A stretch of DNA of 64,000 nucleotides from Macrostomum hystrix (GCA_950097015.1 CATNEN010000032.1:2642501-2706500); one strand, 5' to 3'. Numbered from the stretch's first letter, positions 50,770 to 62,019 are shown. Numbers and translations: made by a program. The notes: generated by a model from the sequence alone, not told the origin.

Positions 50770-50942
50770 CAGGGGTGTAGCCAGGATTTTTAGGGGATAT
50801 TGGTTTTGGTTCTATCCAGCGTATCCAGAATAAAAAACAATTAATTCATTTCCTTCGAAGAAACTGATTGCGAAAAAATTGAGACATCAAATTTTGGGCG
50901 TATCGGCCGATATACACCGATACCCCCCTCGCTACGCCACTG
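50770..50942. mobile_element. short hAT-like MITE, second family
   Basis: 173 bp starting CAGGGGTGTAGCCAGG and ending CCTCGCTACGCCACTG, i.e. terminal repeats of the CAGTGGCGTAGC type common among hAT MITEs. Flanks CACAGTCT (50762-50769) and CTTAGTCT (50943-50950) match at 6 of 8 bases, a plausible decayed target duplication. Confidence 0.7.
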
Positions 50943-53061
50943 CTTAGTCTCGGATAGTCTTGATAGTACATCTATTCACTCGAGTAACACACAAGTCTCA
51001 GGTTTTTCTAACTTTGCGCTTTTCATGATCGCACTGTACATGCAGCTACAGCTCAAGTTCTGTGTAATGCCTTAGTAACACATATTTACAATTTTTTACA
51101 TCGGAACGTGGACGTTTGTATAGTATAGTATATAATAGTATATAGTCTACAGCTGCAACAGTAGACCGATTAATAAAAATGACTACTACCAGCGCGAAAA
51201 AGGACTTAAATTACTGTAAAAGTTTAGCGGGTTAACATAACGACTTTGACTATTATCAACAAATGCATTGTGCTTAAAGTACGTACTTGACTTATTAACA
51301 TGTTCTCTGACTCTTATATTATTTTTATAGCTTTTTAAAAAAAAGTGTAGTTTCTTTTTTATTATTTTATATTCATTTCAAACTTCATACAAAACGCTTT
51401 GCTCATTGTATGTTTGCAAATTCAATTAGAAAATATTCCCTGGCTTCTGAATCTTGCGCTCGAGTATTAAGCACACTACGTGTATGTTGTGGATTCGTTA
51501 CCTTTTGGTTTTTCGGATAGGCCCAGTTTAAGTAAGAAGCATTTAAGCACATGTGTTTGTATTTTAAATATAAACACTAGAATAAATATTTTTCATTGCC
51601 GCCCTATGTATCAACAGTAGTTATCATAGTTAAAAACATAACTATTCTTCCTACCGGCTGCCTTGGACAAGTTGGAGTGCCATATGGCATGAGTATTTCA
51701 ATTGGTCGTTAATGTCTCAAAAAGCATTTATGATTTAGCTACTAAATTCGAAGTTTATCTTAACTTGGCTAAAGTGTGCCAACTGCACTGTCTAAAGTTT
51801 CTTATATTGTTTACTCTCAGTGTTAATATTATCTGTCAATCCCCTGGACCTTTTTTATCTTTAACTAGCTAAACATGCTAGTTAGCATTAGCTGCTTAAT
51901 TTTTGTAGCCTGTATTGAAAGAACAGACCTAGATAAGTTATAGGGGCTCCAGTGAGAAATCAAAAATAACAAATTCCATGTTTTTGGTTTTCTTGTGTTA
52001 CAGATCTTGCTTGTCTGAGTTAGGCCTAAGACACCTAACTCATCAAAATTGGTCAAGTAATAAAAAAGTTATGATAATTTTTTGATCAACATTTTAGTTG
52101 TTTTCATAATTTATTTTTCCCATAAGGGGCTGTGATCCAGATGACAGGATAGATTTGACTTGGAAAACAAAAATTGCAATAACTTATTTATTTTTTTAAT
52201 GGATTTTGAGAATTCCAAAAGCATATAGTTCATTTTTTGTTATCTACACTATGGAGTATATATATCTTCTATAAATACTAAGTATCAAAGTATAAATTTC
52301 GATTTTAAATTGAATAGGATTACTATGCTGACAAGACATGTTTATTTTACAATATAAAACTCTTGGCTTTATAGAAGTGGCAAAGCCATACCTATATCAT
52401 ATCTTAACGTATAGACATCATATAGACATCAATTTACTATTTACAGTCAATTGCAAAAGCCATCTGAAATGTGTAAAGGGGGTACATTAGAGAAACATAT
52501 TTCTGGGAGATTCTGCTAAAGGAAAATAGAATGGTTTGAGTATATCCCATTCTACATAAAATTTTAATGAGTTACGCTTGGAAAACACTATAAACAATGG
52601 TTGAAAACAAAATATGAAACTTTCAAACAGAAAAGTTTATTAAACAAATAATTATTTTTCTTTTATAGAATTTTAAATTATCTTTCTAAATATTTACTTT
52701 GTTTGACTCAGTATCAACACAAAAATCAACACATATACCAAATTTGTGAAGTTATAATTTGGTATATGTAAATATTTACCATGCTTATGATTTATATTAG
52801 GTAACTAATTGTAACTTATGTCACTTTTGTTACTAATAATTTGGTTATTAACAGTAACATTATTAACAAACCATAGCATTTAACATGATGATACAATTAT
52901 TTTCCTGAACTGCAAGTGATGGTTCAAGCTCAACAGGACTGAGAATTTTCTGCATTTACTTGCTTATTATTTGCTACTTATTTTTAGTCTTTTAAGAATA
53001 CTACACCTAAATTTTATTTTACATTACTTTCAGCTTAGTTAGCTTACCTACTTAGCTAATT
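50943..53061. other. AT-rich upstream region of the histone gene
   Basis: No recognisable gene. A CTTTCAG acceptor-like site 29 bp before the H2A start codon suggests a 5' UTR intron or trans-splicing. A 30-bp word at 52917-52946 is repeated inside the H2A intron. Confidence 0.4.
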
Positions 53062-53753
53062 ATGTCTGGACGCGCTGGTGGTAAGGCTGCTCGTAAGTCG
53101 ACTGGAAAGCAGCAGAAGAGCAAGTCTAACCGGGCTGGCTTGGTGATGCCAGTTGCCAGGGTGCATCGTTATCTAAAGCTTGGTCGCTATGGAAAGAAAA
53201 TTAGCGTTGGCGCCAGTGTCTACTTGGCCGCTGTATTGGAGTACCTGGTTGCTGAGGTCAATGAGCTGAGTGGTGAGTTTGATCAATGTGCTTCCTGTCA
53301 ATTATGATTTTCCGAAGCTATAGGTTAGGTTTTTTACATTCTTAACCATTGCGTTAATTTTTTCTGTATAATGAATCAATTATGATGATAAAATACTTCC
53401 ATCCGGACCAAATTAATACTCATGACGGTTCAAGCTCAACAGGACTGAAAATCGTTGCGTGTTTGTTGTTTTATGTGCTTAAATTTTCTTGTTTTGCTAC
53501 TGTGAGTAGTTCATATAATAATATTTTTTCTGCTTTATTTAAAAAACCAACACTAGGCAACGCTGCAGTCGCCAATAAGCGCAAGACTATTACGCCGCGC
53601 CACATTATGCTGGGCGTGCGCAACGATGCCGAGCTCAATGAGTTACTCAAACACGTCCACATCAGTTTCGGCGGTGTGCTGCCGTCCATTCATCCCGTGC
53701 TGCTGAAGAAGAAAGGCAGCGTGCCGGCTGTGCCGCAGAGCAAAAGCGCTTAA
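53062..53753 (+). CDS. divergent histone H2A variant with an intron (macroH2A-like fold, no macro domain)
   Basis: Exons 53062-53272 and 53557-53753, GTGAGT donor and CTAG acceptor, 135 aa. The H2A fold is clear: [76 protein letters not shown] and IHPVLL resemble macroH2A more than canonical H2A (IPRHL, IQAVLL), but TAA follows 15 residues after the fold and no macro domain is visible downstream. The nucleosome acidic patch is altered: NDAEL replaces NDEEL. There is no SQ(E/D) tail, so it is not H2A.X, and it lacks H2A.Z signatures. An intron, an AATAAA at 54398 and no histone 3' stem-loop after the stop indicate a replication-independent, polyadenylated variant. It would replace H2A in nucleosomes of chromatin; its role is unknown. 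Confidence 0.93.
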
Positions 53754-56700
53754 GAGAAAGGAAAAGAGACCGGAGAATTCTACGAAAACTCGGGCGCTTT
53801 ATTTAAAATGTAGTCCGGCGGCAGCAATGTGACTCTCTTAGTGTTCTTCAAATTAGAGCTGATGCGATTTCAATTTACTTGTTAATTATCTTTTTACCTT
53901 TAGACATACTTTGCTCCTTAATTTGTTAAATACTATCTCATCATTTTATTCGCGCTAACAATACGAAAAAAGCAGTTAGCTTTATTCTCCTATTCACTTT
54001 TTAAGCTGTTGTTTTACCTGGCAATTGTGCTCTTTTTCATCAATTTTCCATTTTAATCACGCAACCCCATTTACAACTGGCTCGTGTTGTTTTGGCTCCC
54101 ATTGGTTCATTTATGTATAAATCGCCACTGATACGTGTGCTCTGCTGTTTTGTGTACAAAATATTGCAAATTGTCATTTCTGCTACATATTCACAGTTAT
54201 TTGTTATTAGTTTAAGCCTTTTATAATAATTAACTATGAAATTTGGTCTTTAATATGTATATTAATTGTATTTTAGTATTGTATTTTTCTGGTACAGTAA
54301 TTTACCGGGATTTATGAGGTTAAATGGTTTTTTTATTGTAAAAATAGTGAGTCAAAGACTGTTTTGTACGCAGCGAAGTTGAAATTTGCTTTTCTCTAAT
54401 AAAATATATATTGCTAAACTCAAAATAATGGCCGGGTTTCAAGTTATTCCTGTTAAATTTAGTACTTTTAGTATGAGCAGCAAAACAAGAAGCAGGTTGT
54501 CTTACTAGACTTTGTCGTGAAATTTTCTGAGCACGTTGAACTCAAATAATAATGTCCGAGTTGATGTGAACGACAACGTTCTCGTATACATGTCATTGAC
54601 TATGACATGTTAGTGAAGGTGTGAATCAACTAATTGCAGCAGTCCAATTGAATAGGAATGTTGCCATAAGCTACATCGTGAAAGCGATACAATAAGTGAA
54701 GCCGGGAACGCAGTCTGTTGGCAACTGCACTGAATGATGGCTTTGCCCATTATTTACACTGGATTGAATCGCACAGCTTTATCTTAGCTTCGTTAAGAAA
54801 CTAAGAACGAAGTTTCTTAGAACTAAGAACCTGTTTGAGTTTGATTATCAAACAGGCTAAACAGTCCTTGATTGAAAGCATGTGAGAAGCGTCGTGTGAT
54901 CTTTTGAGTTGCGGGTGACTCGGCGCGGTGCAGGTCCGGTGGTTGCTGGCGGCAATTGTCACTGCTCATGACAGCTCGACGTCTGAGAAGCGAGCGCTGT
55001 ATAACGGCTGCGCTGGGCATGCCGGCGATTGGGGTGGAAGCGGAGTGGCCACATCTTGTCTATGCCGCATTAGCATGTCATAATCAAAGTTCGTGGATTG
55101 GAAACTGAGCTTACTTACGGTTACAGGTAATATATCCTCTATTAGATGTGTCCCTCACCCCGTTTTAGCTTGCGGGAAGCTAAAGCAGCTCGCTGGCTGC
55201 CACAAGAACCCACTCTTTGGTAATAGACCTTCACTGCTTGTTGTTTACCCAAGCTGTCGTGTTTATAAACTTTAGAACTGTCGAGTCAGCTTGGACCGTT
55301 GTGAATATATTTACATCTAGAGGACATATGATCTGTCACTTACAGTACGTGGATCTTTACTACGTTTTAAATATTTGTCCAAGCATGGTAGAATATAAAA
55401 AATATAATTATTCATGCATTCGCTAGGATTATTTCGCTACGTTAATTGCATTCCTGCGCAGGTGCAAATATTATTGGAAAATGAATTGGCTTGCATTTAC
55501 TATTGCGTAGTACAGAGATATTGTGTGGCTTTGAGATTCATTCAACAATAGTGTTGCTGCTATAGTAGAGAATGCCTTAATTCTGAATAGACGTCTAAAT
55601 AGACTCAGGCTCTGCTCAGCAGGTGGGGAATGGAGTCAAAATAAATGGCATGTTACACAATGCCCAGACTGACGAAGGCAGGCATCAGGTGGCCGCATTG
55701 AAATACATCTGCAGTTATAATATATATACAGGCCACATTAGTTAAATGCTCAACTGCATGGGTGTGAGTTTGAATAGAACCTCTGCAGTTGGTGGGGCAT
55801 TTTTAACAATGCCGCCATTTATATGGAAAGAAAGAATTAAGTTAAGCTTCGTCAGCCATGTGAAAATAGATTGCCTTTAGTGGATGGTTTGAGCATATAG
55901 AGTTGTGTGCTCGAGTCCGACGTGCCTAGTCATGCGTGTCACGCGCAATGTGATCAAACTTGAGTATAAGCTCAGCTAACTAAATACTAGCGTACATTGC
56001 ACGCAGCCATTGGAGAATCTTCTTTCTTTCTTCTGCTGCTGCATGCTGGCCTCCTAAACCCCCCGTCCTCCTGAGTGAGCATTCAAGCTAAACTGCATGC
56101 TCAAACTCATTCCAAACACTAGCCCTCTAACAATGGCCCGTGGAGCGGGGTTGGCGGCTGCTGTGTGAGGGTAAGGAAGGGGTGTCGTGCACCCCCCCAC
56201 CATCGGGACCTGTACAAAAGGCGCTACTCGACTGTGCTAGCTTTTAGTAAATAATAAGATAGTCTCTTATAAGAGAATTTCGTGTTGGTTAATTGTGTGC
56301 CATTAATATTTTACCCGAGAGCTACTGGGCGAGAGCAAGGTGACATGCGAAGCAGAGACTAGTTTGAAATGACCTGTTTTGTGAAACTCGGGTCTTTCTG
56401 ACAAAGGAAAACACTGCTCGTGTCTCGTATTGCACCTTCCCCGCTCATACGCGATCGGACTCAATCATCAGCACCGTCTAATGCCCATTGCTCCCACGAA
56501 CCATCGATAAAATTATGATTTAAAATATTACCAATGTGATCCCCACTATAGTCAGCATGGGGTTTGTGTGCCAATCAGACTTTAACACGCGCCATTAACG
56601 GGTGAAAGCTGTGGATCAAGAATTCGAATGCAGCAGTGCAGTAATCTGCTTGTGCATGGCATGTATTCATATGTCTATCTTATCAGATCATTGCTTCATA

Positions 56701-56929
56701 TCAACTAACTAGGGGTACAAAATTTGGAGAAAGAAATGATTACTTTAGTTGCTTAAACACTTGGTGGTGCAACTTTTAAAGGGGCCCAGAAGTAAAATCG
56801 GCTGTCTGGTAAGTACTCAATTGCAGTATATCAGCTGGTCCATTTCGAATAAGTGAATTTTGAAACTGAACGTGAACTTGGGCTGTAGGATTAGTAGCTG
56901 TAGCTTGGTCGATCTGTAGATATTATCCG
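53754..56929. other. histone 3' UTR and AT-rich spacer
   Basis: AATAAA at 54398-54403 is a candidate histone poly(A) signal. Two adjacent hairpins near 54795-54855 (AAGAAACT..AGTTTCTT and CCTGTTTGA..TCAAACAGG) are the only structures noticed. No further gene recognised before the array at 56930. Confidence 0.4.
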
Positions 56930-57235
56930 ATATCAGTCTGTAGATATATCCACATTCAGTCTGTAGATATCCACATTCAGTCTGTTGATATCCACCCTCA
57001 GTCTGTTGATATCCACATTCAGTCTGTTGATATCCACACTCAGTCTGTTGATATCCACATTCAGTCTGTTGATATCCACATTCAGTCTGTTGATATCCAC
57101 ATTCAGTCTGTTGATATCCACATTCAGTCTGTAGATATCCACATTCATTCTATTAATTATCCGTTATCAGTCTGTAGATATCCACACTCAGTCTGTAGAT
57201 TATCCGTTATCAGTCTGTAGATTCAGTATGTAGGT
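56930..57235. repeat. 21-bp minisatellite upstream of the mannosidase gene
   Basis: About 14 units of ATTCAGTCTGTTGATATCCA(C) with CTGTAGAT and CACTC variants, ending about 165 bp before the mannosidase start. Scattered related words (TCAGTCTGTAGATATC) continue to 57350, inside the likely 5' UTR. Confidence 0.92.
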
Positions 57236-57397
57236 ATAAAAATGGAGTATTTAAGTGTGCCAAACCAGGCTGTAGGTACTGTATCATATTCAGTTGATGA
57301 AGATCCAAAGTCAAACTGTAGATATTCAACCTCAGTCTGTAGATATCGTTATTCGCACCGTAGACAAGCGCAGGTCATTCAGACGCATGTGCCAACA

Positions 57398-60300
57398 ATG
57401 TCTCGGGCCCGTCAGTACGCCATCTCTTTGCTGATATCGGCAGTTCTGACTGCGATCTCGTTTTCGAATGTCTGCGAATCTGCCTGCGGCTACAACGGCT
57501 GTCCGGTCGCCGTGCCGCGCCGCGTAAATTTGCACCTGGTGCCGCACACTCACGACGACGTCGGCTGGTTGAGGACGGTGGACCAGTATTACTATTTCAA
57601 TGTGCAGTTTATACTGGACAATGTGGTTAAAGAGTTGCTTAGCAACCCGCAGAGAAAGTTCACCTACGTTGAGATGGCCTACTTCTATCGCTGGTGGCGA
57701 GAGCAGAACAATGCCACAAGGGATCAGGTACTGTTCCCTAATAGGGGCTTGAAGTGGAAACATTCTTGGACAAGATTTTAACTGACTGCCAGGTGGGGCT
57801 ATTGCGACTGGGCTACCTGTTAGACAGATGTGTTACCTGTGAGACAGATGTGTTACCTGTGAGACAGATGTGTTATCTGTTAGAGCGGTAGGCAAACTTA
57901 TTTGCTGGCGGGCCAAAGAGAGAACCTAAAAGACGACAGCGGGCCGCATTGACTGTATAAATATGAGATAGGGAAGAGATGAGACACGGGAGAGATGAGA
58001 CACGGGAGAAGATGAGACACAGGAGAGATTAGACACGGGAGAGATTAGACACGGGAGAGATTAGACACAGAAAGATTATACACGAGAGAGATGAGACACG
58101 GGAGAGATAAGACAGGGGAGAGATTAGACACGAGAGAGATGAAACAGGACACTGTAGATGTCAGAAGGGGCAACGGGCCGGATTTGGGAGCTTCGAGGGC
58201 CGCATCTGGCCCGCGGGCCGGAGTTTGCCGACCCCTGTGTTAGACAGATGTCTCACCCGTTAGACAGATGTATTAACTGTTAGACAAGTGCGGTTATGTC
58301 AGCTGGCAGACACTAGTCGCAGGAGAACACGATTGGTCGATTGGATCGATTTAAGTCTGAATTATAAGAACACTACTGAAAGTAGATTTGTGAGGGACAT
58401 GGCCACCGAAATTGATTCCATTCCGGCAATCCCGCAGGTCCGCACTCTTGTTAGCAGCGGTCAGTTGCACTTCGCCCAAGGCGGCTGGTGCATGAACGAT
58501 GAAGCGACCACTCACTATGCGGACATTGTGGACCAGCAAACTATCGGCATGCGCTTTCTCAATGACACATTCGGCGACTGCGGCCGGCCGCGTGTCGGCT
58601 GGCAGATCGACCCCTTCGGGCACAGCAAGGAGCACGCGGCCCTGCTGGCACAGATGGGCCTGGACGCCTTTTACTTCGCCAGGATCCACTTCTTGGACGA
58701 GGTGGAGCGAGTGCTCAGACGGCGGATGCAGTTTGTGAGCTCCAGCTGGGGTCGAAATCTTTCGAAATTTATTTACGTCGAAATTTAGTTACGCCGAAAT
58801 TTAGTTACGTCGAAATTTAGTTACGCCGAAATTTAGTTACGCCGAAATTTAGTTACGTCGAAATTTATTTACGTCGAAATTTATTTACGCCGAAATTTAG
58901 TTACGCCGAAATTTAGTTACGTCGAAATTTATTTACGCCGAAATTTATTTACGCCGAAATTTATTTACGCCGAAATTTAGTTACGCCGAAATTTAGTTAC
59001 GTCGAAATTTAGTTACGCCGAAATTTAATTACGCCGAAATTTAGTTACGCCGAAATTTATTTACGCCGAAATTTAGTTACGTCGAAATTTATTTACGTCG
59101 AAATTTAGTTACGTCGAAATTTATTTACGTCGAAATTTATTTACGTCGAAATTTATTTACGTCGAAATTTATTTACGTCGAAATTTATTTACGTCGAAAT
59201 TTATTTACGTCGAAATTTATTTACGTCGAAATTTATTTACGTCGAAATTTATTTACGTCGAAATTTATTTACGTCGAAATTTATTTACGTCGAAATTTAG
59301 TTGAGATTATCACCTCCGCAACCGACCAGGTCTGGCGGGCAAGCGAAGACCTCGGCAGCCCGGTGGCCGACATTTTCGCTGGAGATTTCCTCGCCGGCTA
59401 TTGCTACCCGCTCGGCACCAACTACGAAGGCGGCAATCAGCCAGTGCAAGACGATCCGCAACTCCACGACTTCAACGTTGAAGAAGCCGTCAGAAAATTC
59501 ATCGTCCAAGTCGACCTGCTTCGACTGACGCATCGAACTAGCCACCTGTTGCTAACAATGGGCTGCGACTTTGCCTACGAGAATGCCAGGAAAAATTTCA
59601 AAATAATTGACAAACTCATTGCGGCGGTGAACGCTAACACCAGTCAGCACAATCTGACTGCCTACTATAGTACACCCGACTGCTACACCAAGGCTGTTAA
59701 CGACGAGGGCCTGGCCTACTCCGTCAAGACTGACGACTTCTTTCCCTACGCATCTGGGCCGAACTCCTACTGGACAGGCTTCTACAGCAGCCGACCAGCT
59801 CTGAAGCTGCTGGTCCGCCAGGCCTCTGGCCATCTTCAGGCTGTCAAGCAGTTGGCAGCGGTAGGCCCGACCGCAGCCAGCGGGCTGGACGATTTGCGAC
59901 AGGCGTTGGGCGTAGCGCAGCATCACGACGCGGTTGCCGGCAAGATCTTCTGGGGAAATTTTTGTGATTCTAAACTGGGGAGCGACAGGAGTTGATAGCG
60001 GAGTGACAGGAATTGATAGCGGGGTGACAGGAGTTGATAGCGGAGCGACAGGAGTTGATAGCGGAGTGACAGGAGTTGATAGCGGAGCGACAGGAGTTGA
60101 TAGCGGAGCGACAGGAGTTGATAGCGGAGTGACAGGAGTTGATAGCGGAGCGACAGGAGTTGATAGCGGAGTGACAGGAGTTGATAGCGGAGTGACAGGA
60201 ATTGATAGCGGAGTGACAGGAATTGATAGCCGAGTGACAGGAATTGATAGCAGCCGATGAGTCGCGCCCGTGTCCCGCCATGCAGGCACCGAGAAGCAGG

Positions 60301-62019
60301 TGGTGGCCTATGACTATGCACTGCGCATAGCTAACGGCATTGCGTCAAGCGACCCGGTCTGGCGATCAAGGCTGGCCCAGCTGCAGTTCGGCAACTCCAG
60401 CCAGCAGGCCGGCCTGGCCTCCTGTCCGCTGCTGAACATCTCCTATTGTCCGCAATCTGAGCGGTTCTCCGTGCGATTCTACGTCACTTTCTACAATCCG
60501 ACTAGCTGGACGGTTCGACATTCCGCCAGGCTGCCCGTCACCGGGCGCTTCTATCGCGTGCTGGACGATACCGGTGCCATCGTCGCCTCCCAGACGGTTC
60601 CAATTAACAATGGCAGCCTTCGAGTGCCCGAGAGAAATTTGTCGATTGCCATCAATGACCTGGCATTCGATGTTGCAGCGATTCCACCTCTGGGCTACGT
60701 TGTCTATTCGGTGGAGCCGTGCAATGCATCTGATCCGGGGGCGTCTGTATTTACGCCCATACTACTGCGAGTAGGCCGGATGGCTAACTCTGTGACACCT
60801 GGCTTGGCTTATTATGTGGGCGTGCGAGGCAACGCTAGCGGGGAGCAGTTCCGACCGTCTGGGGCTTACGTATTCAGGTAAAAGTGTGCTCAGGAAAATG
60901 TGTGTTCAGGTAGAAGTGTGCTCAGGAAAATGTGTGCTCAGGTGGACTTAAAGCCTCATTTTTCCACTCCGTAGGCCAACTACTGACCGGCCCCAGATGC
61001 TAGCGGCGCGCATTCAAGGCCAAGTGACTGGCCCGGTTGTAAACGAGACCCATTGGGACTACAATGGCTGGGCATACTTGGTTGCTAGGCAGCGTCAGTC
61101 GACCGGCTCGGACTATGAGGAGGCCGAAGCAACCGTCGGGCCTTTGCCGCTGGACGATGGCATCGGTCGCGAGGTTGTCGCAGTTTACCAGGCCAACGGA
61201 CTAGCGGCGGCAAGCGACGAGTTTCTTGTCGACTCGAATGGTCGCCAGATGATGCGGGCGCGGCGCGATCCGAACCGGCCGGAAGCGGCGCAGTTCCGAC
61301 CGGCGAATGCCATCGTAAGCGTGGCTGACGCCACCAGCCAGCTGACTGTGCTGCCGGATCGTGCCGCAGCTGCGTCGGTGCGTCCAACCGAGGGCCAGCT
61401 GACTGTCATGCTGCACCGGGTGACGCTCGACGACGACGGCTTCGGAGTTGGCGAAGCTCTGCAAGAGCGCGGCTCCGACGGTCAGGGCTTGGTGGTCAAG
61501 TCCAGTCACTGGTACTTCCTGACGGACCCGTCCTCGGCTGCCGATCGGTACCGACGGCTGGCCAGCCAGCGGCATCGCGCCCCTCTAGTAGCATTCTCCT
61601 CCATGCAGCCTCGAGCCAGCTGGCGCAGATGGAGCGCTTTGAAAGCTCCGCTGCCGAACAGCGTCCAGATTCTCACACTGGAGCCGTGGCGACAATCGCC
61701 AGACCGCCTGCTGCTGCGCTTGGAGCACATCTTCCAGTCGAACGAGTCGTCGACGCATTCGAAGCCGATTAGTATCGATCTAAGCGCCACGTTTGCCACC
61801 TTCGACATTCTGGAGGCGACTGAGTTGAACTTGTCCGCTAATCAGCGCTTGGCAGATCAGAGCCGGTTGAAGTGGCGCTCCACACAAAAGCAACACAAGT
61901 TTGTAGATTCTATGAATGGAAAACATAAAAAACCTGCTTTAGAATTGCCAGCTCTGACTGTTACCCTACGGCCTATGGAGATCAGAACTTTCGAAATTAG
62001 AGTTTTGTATAAAGCCTGA
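57398..62019 (+). CDS. MAN2B1: lysosomal-type alpha-mannosidase (GH38, MAN2B1-like)
   Basis: Exons 57398-57727, 58438-58734, 59306-59939, 60286-60877, 60975-62019; 965 aa (human MAN2B1 about 1011). ATG 57398 gives a signal peptide with core [15 protein letters not shown]. Motifs: [12 protein letters not shown] (zinc ligands, 47-57), [24 protein letters not shown] with nucleophile D168, [43 protein letters not shown] (zinc-site region, 413-422), [31 protein letters not shown], and C-terminal [14 protein letters not shown]38 lysosomal enzymes remove alpha-linked mannose from N-glycans during glycoprotein breakdown. Intron 3 appears to be GC-AG. Against the family, about 10 residues are missing after TVDQYYY and about 20 before the SGAYVFR block. 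Introns hold a MITE (1) and tandem arrays (2, 3, 4). The upstream in-frame Met at 57242 lies in repeat-derived sequence and is rejected as the start. Confidence 0.95.
57800..58295. repeat. 20-bp minisatellite split by a MITE in mannosidase intron 1
   Basis: Units GTTACCTGTGAGACAGATGT occupy 57803-57885, then resume as TGTTAGACAGATGT.. at 58238-58290 on the far side of the MITE. The array therefore predates the insertion. Confidence 0.85.
57886..58237. mobile_element. hAT-like MITE with internal minisatellite, copy 3
   Basis: The left end is slightly worn (CGGTAGGCAAACT), the right end is AGTTTGCCGACCCCTG. Flanks TGTTAGAG and TGTTAGAC agree at 7 of 8 bases, a near-perfect target duplication. 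The first 70 bp equal copy 1 almost exactly, but the internal 18-bp array has only about 9 units here against about 39 in copy 1. It lies in mannosidase intron 1. Confidence 0.9.
58752..59302. repeat. 16-bp minisatellite making up mannosidase intron 2
   Basis: About 34 units of CGAAATTTATTTACGT with TAGTT/TATTT and CGT/CGC variants. Of the 571-bp intron (58735-59305) only about 17 bp at the 5' end and 3 bp at the 3' end are outside the array. The last ten copies are nearly identical, the first twenty mixed. Confidence 0.96.
59985..60258. repeat. 21-bp minisatellite making up most of mannosidase intron 3
   Basis: About 13 units of GACAGGAGTTGATAGCGGAG plus T or C. It occupies 59985-60258 of the 346-bp intron. 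The period is a multiple of 3 and is stop-free in two or more frames on both strands, which creates false open frames across the intron. Confidence 0.95.
60878..60945. repeat. 16-bp tandem repeat starting exactly at the mannosidase exon 4 donor
   Basis: After the exon end TTCAG come GTAAAAGTGTGCTCAG, GAAAATGTGTGTTCAG, GTAGAAGTGTGCTCAG, GAAAATGTGTGCTCAG, then GTGGAC. Every 16-mer ends CAG and alternate units begin GT, so the donor sequence itself is part of the repeated unit. The intron is only 97 bp (60878-60974). Confidence 0.93.

Noticed and set aside
53754-56929. A macro-domain exon downstream of the H2A gene
   Set aside because: No open frame with macro-domain sequence was seen, and the H2A frame ends in TAA with no donor before it.
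57242-57397. Upstream in-frame Met for the mannosidase
   Set aside because: The 52 extra residues derive from the TCAGTCTGTAGATATC repeats and would bury the signal peptide that follows Met 57398.
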